Source of the DNA: Eucommia ulmoides
Taxonomy: Eukaryota > Streptophyta > Magnoliopsida > Garryales > Eucommiaceae
Reading direction: 5' to 3'
NCBI GenBank assembly: GCA_016647705.1
Contig: JAENRU010000432.1
Span: 496,001-560,000, forward strand
Length of the DNA: 64,000 nucleotides
The notes under the pieces are model-generated. The model saw only the letters and a program-made list of their open reading frames with translations, was not told the DNA's origin and did no database searches. Every line of letters starts with the position of its first letter. The first letter of the stretch is position 1. The position numbers and the translations under genes are program-made. Shown here piece by piece: positions 52,201 through 64,000 of the stretch.

Positions 52201-55200
52201 TTAAAATTTCACGATTTCGAGTGTTTTAAAATTTTAGTGAAATTGCAATTTTTTAGTGTGCGCTGATCTGAAAAATTTCACAATTTTGAATTTTCGATGA
52301 ACTTATTCTGTTAACCAATTAAATGATGTTTTATCATAATGGTATTGAAATTGGGGAGTTTCATGATTGTTATGCTTTCAAAATTTTAGAATTTCGAGTG
52401 TATTTAAAAAAAGTAACAAAATTAAAAAATTTCAGTATACTATTATAGCCTTTAAAAATTTAAGGATTTTGAGTTTAGGATGAATTATCTGTTAACCAAT
52501 CAAATGATATTTTCTCGTATTGGTTACAAAATGAGGGAGTTTCGTGAGTGTTAATCTTTCAAAATTTCATGATTTTAAGTGTTTCATAAAATTAGCAAAA
52601 TTTTGATTTTTCAGTATGCATAGCCTTTGAAAAATTGACGACTTTGATTTTTAGGTGGATTTTGTCTGTTTACCAATCAAATGATGTTTTCTCATAATGG
52701 TATCAAAATCTAGAATTTTTGTGAGTGTTAGCCTTTGAAAATTTTATGTTTTTGAATAATTACAAAAATAGCAAAATTGAAATTTTTTGTTATGTTATAA
52801 CCTTTGAAAATTTGACGATTTTGAGCTCTGGATGAATTTCATCTGTTAACCAATTAATAATTATTTATAATGGCATCGAAATGAGTGAGTGTTAGCCTTT
52901 CAAAATTCACAATTTTGATTGTTTAAAATAATCAACTAAAATGCGATTTTGAAAAATTCACGATTTTGAGTTTTCGATGAATTTCTTCTATTAACAAATC
53001 GAATGATGATTTGTTGTAATAGTATTGAAATCGAGGAGTTTTGTGAGTGTTAGGCTTTCAAAATTTTAAAAAACAGGGAGTTTCGTGAGGGTTATTCTTT
53101 CAAATGATGCTTTCTCGTAATGGTATCGAAATGAGGGATTTTCGTGAAGGTTAGCCTTTCAAAATTTCACAATTTTGAGTGTTTTAAAAAAATTAGCGAA
53201 ATTGAGATTTTTCGGTGTGCATAACCTTTGAAAATTTTACGATTTTAAGTTTTCGATGAATTTGTTCTTTTAACCAATCAAATGATGTTTTGTCGTAAGG
53301 ATATTAAAATTGGGGAGTTTTGTGAGTATAAAACTTTCAAATTTTGAAATTTCGAGTATTTGAAAACATTAGCAAAATTGGAATTTTTCAGTGTGCTACA
53401 CAATCTTTGAAAATTTGACGATTTTGAGTTCTAGATGAATTTCATACGTTAACCAATCAAAAGATTCTTTCTCATAATGATATCGAAATGAGGGATTTTT
53501 GTGAGGGTTAACATTTCAAAATTTCACAATTTTAAGTTTTCAATGAATTTCATCTTTTAACCAATCAAATGATGATTTATCATAATAGTATTGAAATCAG
53601 GAGTTTCATGAGTGTAAGACTTTTAAAATAGTGTATGAAAAAATTAGCGAAATTGAGATTTTTCAGTGTGCTACACAACACAATCTTTGAAAATTTAACG
53701 ATTTTGAGTTCTAGATGAATTTCATACATCAACCAATCAAAAGATTCTTTCTCCTAACGGTATTAAAATCGAGGAGTTTCATGAGTGTTAGCTTTTGAAA
53801 ATGTCACGATTTTTAGTATTTCAAAAAAAATTACAAAATTACGATTTTTTTGTGTGCTAACTCTTTGAAAATTTCATGATTTTGTGTTTTCGATGAATTT
53901 CATCTTTTGACCAATAAAATGATGTTTTTTTGTAATGGTATTGAATTCAGGGAGTTTCGTGAGTGTTAGTCTTTTAAAATTTTACGATTTCGAGCGTTTC
54001 AATATAATAGCGAAATTGAGATTTTTCGGTGTGCGCTTTTGATAATTTGACGATTTTGAGTTCTGGCTGAATTTCATCTATTAACCAATCAAATGATTCT
54101 TTCTTGAAATTAAGAAGTTTTTCGAGTGTTAAACTTTCAAAATTTCATGATTTCTAGTGTTTCAAAAAATTAGCGAAATTGCGATTATCCAGTGTGCTAT
54201 ATATAACCTTTTAAAATTTCAAGATTTTGAGTCTTTGATGAATTTCTTCTGTTAACCAATCAAATGACTTTTTTTTCGTAATTGTATTGAAATCGAAGAG
54301 TTTTGTGAGTGTTAGATTTTCAAAATTTTACGATTTTGAGTGTTTCAATATAGTAGCAAAATTGAGATTTTTCGGTGTACTATAGCCTTTGAAAATTTAG
54401 CGGTTTTGAATTCTGGATAAATTTCATATGTTAACCAATCAAATTATGTTTTCACATAATGGTGTCAAAATGATTGCGTTTCGTGACTGTTAGCCTTTCA
54501 AAATTTCACGATTTTGATTGTTTCGAAAAATTAGCGAAATTTTATTTTTTTAGTGTGCTACAACCTTTATGATTTTGAGTTTTTAATAAATTTATTTAAT
54601 TAACCTATCAAATTATGCTTTGTTGTATGGGTATTGAAATCGGAGATCGTGAGTGTTATTTTTTCAAAATTTCATGAATTTGATTGTTTCGAAAAATTAG
54701 CGAAATTTGGATTTTTCGGTGTGCTAGATCCTTTCGAAGTTTTACAATTTTGAGTTTTCAATAAATTTTTTTAGTTAACCTATCAAATTATTCTTTGTTA
54801 TTGGTATTGAAATCGGGGAGTTTCGTGAGTTTTAGACTTTCAAAATTTTATAATTTCGAGTTTTTAAAAAAAGTAGCAAAATTGGATTTTTTGGTGGGCT
54901 ACCTTTGAAAATTTGACAATTTTGAGTTCAAGATGAATTTTATCTGTTAATCAATCAAATAATGTTTTCTCGTAGTGGTATTGAAATGAGACAGTTTAGT
55001 GAGGATTAGCCTTTGAAAATTTCACGATTTCAAATGTTTCAAAAATTTAGCAAAATTGCGATTTTTCGTTGTGTTGCCTTTGAAAATTAACCAATCAAAC
55101 GATGTTTTGTCATGATCATATTGAAATCAAATAGTTTCATGAGTGTTAAGACTTTCAAATTTTATAAGTTTGTGTGTTAAAAAGAAATTAGTGAAATTGA

Positions 55201-56729
55201 GATTTTTCGGTTTGGTATAGCCTTCAAAAATTTGATGATTTTGAGTTCTACGTGAATTTCATCTATTAATCAATCAATTGATAATTTCTCGTAATGGTAT
55301 CAAAATTTAGGATTCTGGTTAAAGGGTTAACCTTTCAAAATTTACATGATTTCGAGTGTTTCAAAATATTAGTGATATTGCAATTTTCGGGGTGCTATAG
55401 TCTTTGAAAATTTCATGATTAAGTTTTTGATGAATTTATTTTGTTAACCAGTCAAATGATGCTTTGTTGTAATGGTAATAAAATCGGGGAGTTTCGTGCT
55501 TATTAGGCTTTCAAAATTTTATAATTTTGAGTGTTTCAAAAAAAATATCAAAATTGGGATTTTCGGTATGCTAACCATTAACGATTTTGAGTTCTGGATG
55601 AATTTCATATGTTAACCAATCAAATAATATTTTATCGTCTTAGTATCAAAATTAGAGAGTTTCGAGAGTGTTACCCTTTTAAAATTTCACGATTTTGAGT
55701 GTTTTAAAAAATTAGAGAAATTGCAATTTTTCAATATGCTATAGCATTATTTGAAACTTTTTCATTTTTAATTTTCGATGAATTTCTTTTATTTACCAAT
55801 TAAATGACGCTTTGTTATAATGGTATTGAAATCCGGGAATTTCGTGGGTGTTAGGCTTTGAAATTTTTACGATTTTGAGTGTTTTAGAAAAGTAACAAAA
55901 TTAGAATTTTTCGGTATACTATAGCTTTTGAAAAATTGTCAATTTTGAGTTATGGATGAAATTCATCTGTTAACTAATCAAAAAATTCTTTCTCGTAATG
56001 GTTACATAATGAGAGAGTTTTGTAATTGGCCTCTCAAAATTTCTATTGTTTAAAAAAATTAGCAAAATTGAGATTTTTTGTGTGCTATAACTGTTGAAAA
56101 TTTGATAATTTTTAGTTTTGGGTGAATTTCATATATAAACAAATCAAATGATGCTTCCTCGTAATGGTAACGAAATAAATCAGTTTTGTGAGTCTTAACC
56201 TTTCAAAATTTGACAATTTTGAATGTTTAAAAAAATTAACGAAATTGTGATTTTTTGATGTACTATATAACCTTTAAAAATTTCACGATTTTGAGTTTTA
56301 GATGAATTTATTCGGTTAACCAATAATATGATGCTTTGTCATAATGGTATTGAAATCAGGGAGTTTTTTAAGTGTTAGAGTTTTGAAATTTTTACGATTT
56401 TGAGTATTTCAAGAATGTAGTAAAATTGGGATTTATCAACGTGCTAAAGACTTTGAAAATATCACGATTAGGAGTTTTTGGTAAATTGCTTTTGTTAATC
56501 AATCAAATTATACTTTGTCATAATGGTATTGAAATCAGAGAATTTCGTAAGTGTTAGGCTTTTAAAGTTTTACGATTTTGAGTTTTTTAAAAAAAATTAG
56601 AAAAAAACTAATTTTTAGGTGTGCAATAATTTTTGAAAATTTAACGATTTCAAGTTTCGAGTAAATTTCATCTGGTAACAGTTTAAATGATGTTTTCTCA
56701 TTGTTCTATCGAAATTAGGGAGTTTCGTG

Positions 56730-57825
56730 TGTAATGACTCGGTCTCCCAAGATCATCACTTAGTTTTTCCCTTTATTACGAATAAGTAAAAGTAAAATAT
56801 TAATCAATCCAACCCTACTTTATTATCATTACAAAATTTAGGAATATTACAAAATTCAGACTATTTACGAAATCACTATTCATACGTACGGTATACGATA
56901 CTATTCACAAATACTATTCATGATATTATATATATTTTTACACCTCTAAATTTTGATAATTTTACAAACTATACCGATAATGATAATTATCAGTTCATCA
57001 GGCCAATTTTACAACAATAAAAAATAAATACAAATATTACATGATTAATTACAAAACCAAATATAATTTGATGCCCAACTTCTTTTTCATAGATCCTACA
57101 ACAAATATTGTAGGTGGGGTGAGTTAACGCTCAGTAAAATTTTAACCCTTATAATACGTGTATTCAATCAATCCAACATGTAGCACATAAGTATGTATTC
57201 CACATAATTGGCACATAATACATAATTATAATTAATTCAGGGATATCAACAATTATAGCATAAATCATAGAATACATGAAAGGAATTAAATACATATATG
57301 AAAAAAATTAGGAATCCTGAAATCATAGATTAACAATTAGTAAGATTTTCTCTTATGCCTTCCTCCTTTGTGAACTACTCCAACACTAAACAAACACCCA
57401 CACGTCTCTCTCTCTCCCCCTCTCTCTCTTTCTCTCTCTTTATATATATAATATAATATAATAATAAAATATTATAGTATATAATAATTATTTATTATTT
57501 TTTTCTTTTCCTTTTACCTTTTCCCCTCAATTCCCTCCCCATGTTTTCTTCTTTGTCTCCCATTTTCTCCCTTGCTTCGATGTGTGATCCACTCCCAATT
57601 CTAACACATGTATGCATATATACATAATATTATATATTATTATATAATATATACATAATACATAAACACCCCATAATTTATATCATATTATCATTAAACC
57701 CAAAAATTACAAATGTAACCCCAAAAGTTATCAAATATATATTCATATCATAAATTTTTAAAATATCCACAACAACCCAAAAATATTAATAATATTTTTA
57801 AAATATAGATTTTTTGGGTATTACA
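56730..57825 (-). repeat. 3' LTR of the Ty3/gypsy element
   Basis: The plus strand starts TGTAATGACTCGG and ends GGGTATTACA; length 1,096 bp. Confidence 0.9.
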
Positions 57826-58794
57826 ATATATCCCCCTTAAAAAAATTTCGTCCTCGAAATTTTGTTTGAAAACGATACTTCAGAATTGTACGGTCATATT
57901 AGTTACACTTAATTCTAGGAAAATTACTATCTATGTAGGGTCACATAACCGAAAGTTACCAACTATCAACAACTATCAATACCACACATCGCCACTTCCG
58001 CATTTGCGGTGGCCCATACTATATCCGATAACACACAACATAGTGCACTTTGGTCAGTAACACCTAACACAGATAAACAACTATCAAAGAATCTTATGCT
58101 TTTAAATACTTCCGCTGCGCACTTTGATAAAATAGCAATAAAGATATATGTCTGTATACAACCAACAAATATATTTTTAAAATATCACGATAGTCTCATT
58201 TGGATTGAGTCTATCTCAGTACCAACAGATCCACTACCTATTGATAACCGATCTCATAATTACCAGATAGGTTCTGAACCAACATCATAATCACCAGATA
58301 ACCCATTTACTTGTGAACTATCCCGTGAGACAAAAATCAGTAATTTTAAATATCCACAATATCATCATTTTTTTAATCCCAATTTAATTTTATAAGTTCG
58401 AAAATCTTTCCGTAAAATTAAACATAGTCTTTCAAAAATATAATTGTCTCAAAATTAACAAATAAATAATTACCTTTTTAACCCCCATATATTATAGATG
58501 CAAGAATAATTTAATAATAATTTTTTTTTGTCACATGCTTCTACCAAAACAAATTCAATATCACATATAAAAAATACAATTAATGATTATATGAAAATCA
58601 CAATAATATTTTGTCTATGTAATTATTCTTGCAGTACGCATGCATTTAGCACATATAACAAATTATGCTAAAATTATTATTTTTAAATATTAGTCAATTT
58701 ATTATGAGTAATGGGTACCATAACCTAAACCTCGGATTGTCGTAAACCTATGCTCTGAGTCTGCAGAATCTATAACCTAAACTTTGATACCACT

Positions 58795-59530
58795 TGTAAC
58801 GACTTGGTCTCCCAGGACTATCAGTGAGTTTCTCCCTTTATTACAAAAAAAGTGAAGGTAAAATACTAATTAATCCAACCCTACTTTATTATCATTACAA
58901 AATTTAGGAATATTGCAAAATTTACATTATTTACAATATCATTGTTCATACGTGCGGTACTATTCATATGTACGGTATACGATACTATTCATGATATTAT
59001 TTATATTTTTACACCTCTAAATTTTGATAATTTTCCAAACTATACCGATAATGATAATTATCGATTAATCGGACTAATTTTACAACAATAAAAAATAAAT
59101 ACAAATATTACATGATTAATTACAAAACCAAATATAATTTGAGGCTCAACTTCTTTTTCATAAATCCTGCAACAAATACTGTAGGCGGGGTGAGTTAACA
59201 CTCAGTAGAATTCTAACCCTTATAATACGTGTATTCAATTAATCTAATATGTAGCACATAGGCATGTATTTTACATAATTGACACATAACACATAACCAT
59301 AATTAATTCACGGATATCAACAATTATAACGGTAATAGCATAAATCACATAATATATGAATGTATTAAATACATATGTGAAAAAAAAAAAATTAGGAATC
59401 CTACCTGAAATCATAGATTAACAATTAGTAGGAATTTCTCTTTTTCCTTCTTCCTCTTCTGCCTTCCTCCTTTGTGAACTATTCCAACACTAAACACACA
59501 CCCACACAGATCTCTCTCTCTTGATTCCCC

Positions 59531-59579
<49 letters not shown>

Positions 59580-59949
59580 GATATATATATAATAATAAAA
59601 TATTATAATATATAATAATTATTTATTTTTTATTTTTTTTCTTTTCCATTTACTTTTTCCCCTCAATTCCCTCCCAATGTTTTCTTCTTTGTCTCCCATT
59701 CTCTCCCTTGCATCGATGTGTGATCCACTCCAAATTCTAACACATGTATATATATATAAAATAATTAATCTTCATCTTAAATTATATAAATACCCCATAA
59801 TTTATATCATGTTATCATTAAACCCAAAAATTACACTTCCAACCCCAAAAATTATCAAATATATATTTATATCGTAAATTTTCATACTATCTACAACGAC
59901 CCAAAAATATTAATAATATTTTTAAAATATAGATTTTCGGAGTATTACA
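58795..59949 (-). repeat. 5' LTR of the Ty3/gypsy element
   Basis: The plus strand starts TGTAACGACTTGG and ends GGAGTATTACA; length 1,155 bp. It is adjacent to the primer-binding site. Confidence 0.9.
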
Positions 59950-62900
59950 TCGTGAGTGTTAGCACTTCAAAATGTCATGATTTCGAGTGTTTACAAAAAT
60001 TAGCAAAATTACGATTTTTTGGTGTGCTATGTTATGATTTCTTCCGTTAACTAGTCAAATGATGTTTTGTCATAATGGTATCGAGATTGTAGAGTTTAAT
60101 GAGTGTTAGACTTTCAAAATTTTGCGATTTATAGTGTTTTAAAAATGTAGCAAAATTTAAATTTTTTCAGTGTGCTATAACTTTTAAAAATTTGGCAATT
60201 TTAAGTTCCGGGTGAATTTCATCTGTTACCCAATCAAATGATACTTTCTCTTACTAGTATCAAAATCAGGGATTTTCATGAGTATTAATCTTTCAAAATT
60301 TCACAATTTTCAAGAGTTTCAAAGAATTAGCAAAATTGAGATTTTTCGATGTGCTATAGATTTTGAAAATTTTACGATTTTGAATTTTCGATGAATTTCT
60401 TTGGTTAACCAATCAAATGGTGTTTTGTCATGATGGTATTGAAATAGAAGAGTTTTGTGAGGGTTAGGCTTTAAAAAATTTATGATTTTGAGTGTTTAAA
60501 AAAAGTTGCGTGATTAAGAATTTTTGGTGTGCACTTTTGAAAATTTCACAATTTTGAATTTTTGATGAATATCTTTTGTTAACCAATAAAACAATACTTT
60601 ATCATAATAGTATTGAAATCGGGGAGTTTCATGAGTGTTAGGCTTTCAAAATTTTATGATTTAGAGTATTTAAAAAATGTAAAGAAATTGAATTTTTTTT
60701 GTGTACTATATAGCCTTTGAAAAATTGACGATTTTGAGTTATGGATGAATTTCATCAGTTAACCAATCAAATGGATGCTTTTTCGTATTGGTAACAAAAT
60801 AAGGGAGTTTCATGAATGTTAGCCGTTCAAAATTTCCCGAATTTGAGTAATTAAAAAATTTAGCAAAATTAGGATTTTTCGGAATACTATAAACCTTTGA
60901 AATTTGACGATTTTGATTTTTCAATGAATTTCTTCTGTTAAACAATCTAATGATGTTTTGTTGTATGGGTTTTGAAATCGGGGAGTTTAATGTGTGTTAG
61001 GCTTTCAAAATTTTACGATTTCTAGTTTTTCAAAAAAAATAACAAAATTAGAATTTTTCGATGTGCTATAACCTTCAAAAATTTGACGATTTTTAGTTCT
61101 AGATTTATTTCATCTGTTAACCAATGAAATGATGCTTTTTCATAATGGTAACAAAACAATGGAGTTTTTTTAGTGCTAGCCTTTCAAAATTTGACCATTT
61201 TGAGTGTTTAAAAAAATTAACGAAATTGCGATTTTTTTGTGTACTATATATAGTCTTTGAAAAATTTATGATTTTCAGTTTTTGATGAATATCTTCTGTT
61301 AATAAAATGATACTTTGTCACCAATAAAATCGTACTTTGTCGTAATGGTATTGAAATCAGAGAGTTTTGAGAGTGTGAGGCTTTCAAAATTTTATAATTT
61401 GGAGTGTTTCATAAGAGTAGAAAATTTGAGATTTTTCGGTGTGTTATACCCTTTGAAAATTTGATGATTTTGAGTTTCGGGTGAATTTCATATGTTAACC
61501 AATCAAATGATTTTTTCTCATAATTGTATCGAAATCTAAGAGTTGAATGAGAGTTAGCCTTCAAAATTTTCACAATTTCGATTGTTTAAAAAAAAATTGC
61601 GAAATTTTGGTTTTTTCGGTTTCCTTTTGAAAATTTCACGATTTTGAGTTTTCAATGAATTTCTTATGTTAACCAATCAAAGGATACTTTGCTATAATGG
61701 TACCTAAATCGAGGAGTTTCGTGAGTGTTTGACTTTCAAAATTTTACGATTTCGAGTGTTTAAAAAAACTAATAAAATTGAAATGTTTTGGTGTGGTATA
61801 TCCTTTGAATATTTAACGATTTTGAGTTACGAGCGAATTTCATTGATTAACTAATCAAATAATATTTTCTCGTAATGGTATCAAATTAAGAGAGTTTCGT
61901 GAGTGTTAACCTTTCAAAATTTTACAATTTCGATTGTTTTAAAAAAATTAGCTAAATTGTGATTTTTCGGTATGCTATAGTCTTTGAAAATTCCATGATT
62001 TTGAGTTTTTGATGAATTTATTCTGTTAAAAAATCAAATGATAATTTGTCAAATGGGTATTGAAATCGGAGAGTTTTGTGAGTGTTAGACTTTCAAAATT
62101 TTACGATTTTAAGCGTTTAAAAAAAGTAACGAAATCGAGATTTTCGATGTGCTATAACCTTTGAAATTTTCACGATTTTTAGTTTTCGATGAATTTATTT
62201 TGTTAACCAATAAAATTATGCTTTATCGTAATGGTATTAAAATCAGGGAATTTCATGAGTGTTAGATTTTTAAAATTTTATGATTTTGATTGTTTCATAG
62301 AAGTAGCGAAATTGAATTTTTTCAGTGTGCTATAATCTTTAAAAATATTACGATTTTGAGTTCCGGGTGAATTTCATCTGTTACCCAATCAAATGAAACT
62401 CTCTCTTACTAGTATTAAAATCAAAAAAAATTGTGAGTGTTAACCTTTTAAAATTTCACGATTTTCGAGAGTTTCAAAGAATTAGCGAAATTGCAATTTT
62501 CTGGTATGCTATAGCTTTAAAAAATTTATGATTTTAAGTTTTCAATGAATTTCTTCGGTTAACTAATCAAACGATGCTTTGTCGTAATGGAATTGAAATA
62601 GGAGAGTTTCGTGAGGGTTAGGCTTTCAAAATTTTACGATTTCGAGTGTTTAAAAAATATTGTGTAATTTAGAATTTTCGGTGTACTATGGTCTTTGAAA
62701 ATTTCACAATTTTGAGTTTTTTATGAATATCTTTTGTTAACCAATAAAATGATATTTTGTCGTAATGATATTGAAATCAGGGAGTTTCGTGAGTGTCAGG
62801 CTTTCAAAATTTTATGATTTTAAGCGTTTCAAAAAATTAGCGAAATTGCAATTTTTCGGTGTGCTAAAACTTTCGAAAATTTCAGAATTTCGAGTTTTCA

Positions 62901-64000
62901 ATGTATTTCTTTTGCTAACCAACCAAATGATGCTTTGCCATAAAGGTACTAAAATCGTGAATTTTCGTGAGTATTAGACTTTCAAAATTTTGCGATGTCA
63001 AGTATTTCAAAAAAGTAGCATAATTGTGGTTTTTCTGTGTGGTATAGACTTTGAAAATTTGACATTTTAAGTTTTGGATGAATTTCATCTGTTAACTAAT
63101 CAAATGATACTTTCTTACAATGGTATCGAAATGACGAAGTTTCATGAGTGTTAGCCTTTCAAAATTTCACAATTTCGAATGTTTAAAAAAATTAGCTAAA
63201 TTCTAAATTTTCGGTGTATTTTAGCATTTGAAAATTTCATGATTTTGAGTTTTTGATAAATTTCTTCTATTGAATAATCGAATGATGATTTGTTGAATGG
63301 GTACTAAAATATGTTAGTTTTGTGAGTGTTAGGCTTTGAAAAAAATTTCTTTTTGAGTTTTTAAAAAATGTAGCGCAATTGAGATTTTTCATCGTGTTAT
63401 AACTATTGAAAATTTTACAATTTTGAGTTTTCGATAATTTCTTTTATTAACCAATAAAATGATGCTTTGTCATAATGGTATTGACGAGGAGTTTTTTGAG
63501 CGTTAGCCTTCCAAAATTTTGCTATTTCATTTGTCTCAAGAAGTACCGAAATTGGGGTTTTTGGGTGTTGCCATTGAAAATTTGACGATTTTGAATTTTT
63601 AGTGAATTTCATCTGTTAACCAATCAAATGATTTTTTATTATAATTGTATCGAAATCAGGGAGTTTCGTAAGTATTAGCCTTTCAACATTTCACGATTTC
63701 GAGTGTTTCAAAAACTTTAGCAAAATTGCAATTTTTCGGCGTACTAACCTTTGAAAATTTCACAATTTTAAGTTTTCGATGAATTTATTATGTTAACCAA
63801 TCAAATGATGATTTGTCATAATGACATTAAAATTGGGGAGTTTCATGAGTGTTAGAGTTTCAAAATTTTACGATTTTTAGTGTTTCAAGAAAATAGCAAA
63901 ATTGAGATTTTTCGGCATGCTATAACCTTTAAAAATTTCATGATTTTGAGTTTTTGATAAATTACCAATCAAATGATACTTTTTTATAATAGTATTAAAA

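Larger units (their letters stand above)
56730..59949 (-). mobile_element. Non-autonomous Ty3/gypsy element, Tekay/Del-like, with both LTRs
   Basis: It has two LTRs and a 969-bp interior, flanked by the 5-bp repeat TCGTG (56725-56729 and 59950-59954). Read on the minus strand, the upstream LTR (59949-58795) is followed two bases later by TGGTATCAAAGT (58792-58781), an initiator tRNA-Met primer-binding site. The interior ends with CGAGGACGAAATTTTTTTAA and then GGGGGAT, the polypurine tract typical of plant chromoviruses. There is no gag, protease, RT or integrase sequence, so it must have moved with help from a partner. The LTRs differ visibly, so the insertion is not recent. Confidence 0.9.
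38650..64000. repeat. Satellite-like tandem array, monomer ~175 bp, running off the window
   Basis: Head-to-tail monomers of about 172-189 bp fill the region in one orientation. Each contains, in order, AACCAATCAAATGAT, TTTCTCGTAATGGTATCGAA, GTGAGTGTTAGCCTTTCAAA, a TTTCACGATTTCGAGTGTTT block, a TTTTTCGGTGTGCTATAG block, and a second CACGATTTTGAG block. The two CACGATTT blocks make each monomer internally repetitive. Spacings of AACCAATCAAA measured around 53.3-54.3 kb are 171-177 bp, apart from truncated units. Three retroelements interrupt it (41246-43190, 47585-49289, 56730-59949), leaving ~18 kb, or about 100 monomers. Monomers are clearly diverged. Short ORFs inside are by-products. The right end is outside the window. 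Confidence 0.95.

Noticed and set aside
57866-58290. Plus-strand ORFs inside the Ty3/gypsy element
   Set aside because: The element is on the minus strand, and these short frames have no retroelement domain.
38650-64000. CRISPR-like interpretation of regular repeats
   Set aside because: The repeats are ~175 bp with no unique spacers, in eukaryotic DNA; a tandem satellite explains them.

Overview
This window is nuclear DNA from a flowering plant, most likely a eudicot. The evidence is intron-containing genes of plant-specific families (a MAKR kinase regulator, a plant reticulon, a calcium-dependent protein kinase), AT-rich intergenic DNA, and many plant-type transposons. The species cannot be named from the sequence.

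There are three protein-coding genes and one intact tRNA gene. From left to right: a MAKR2-like membrane-associated kinase regulator (minus strand, two exons, 430 aa); a reticulon-like RTNLB protein of the ER (plus strand, five exons, 252 aa); tRNA-Leu(CAA) (plus strand); and a CPK3-like calcium-dependent protein kinase (minus strand, seven exons, 528 aa). All three coding models splice in frame and end at a stop. They are not an operon and no direct functional link is implied. A degenerate tRNA-Gly(UCC) lies at 37.4 kb.

The rest is repeats. At 1-12.3 kb, two direct copies of one segment each end in a large fold-back element, and the second copy is swollen by later insertions. Two more members of the fold-back family lie at 20.5-22.5 kb and 27.3-29.05 kb. 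They share a GAGTT(C/G)TTTAC terminus, a nearby TTCAACTTATTTAC-type motif, and a cluster of short GC-rich palindromes inside long inverted arms. Arms of the first three also carry tandem subrepeats of about 180 bp. MITE-like elements with clear target-site duplications, tRNA-derived SINE-like heads, a TRIM retroelement and its solo LTR are scattered around and inside the genes.

From about 38.65 kb to the window end (and beyond) is a satellite-like tandem array with a monomer of about 175 bp, always in the same orientation. Roughly 18 kb of monomer sequence remains, split by three retroelement insertions: an unresolved LTR-like piece at 41.2-43.2 kb, a solo LTR with a perfect 5-bp duplication at 47.6-49.3 kb, and a minus-strand non-autonomous Ty3/gypsy (Tekay/Del-like) element with both LTRs at 56.7-59.9 kb. 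In the distal part, monomers tend to alternate between two types, giving a repeat of about 350 bp.

The strongest candidates for something undescribed are the palindrome-bearing fold-back family and the satellite array with its dimeric order and in-phase G-tract expansions.
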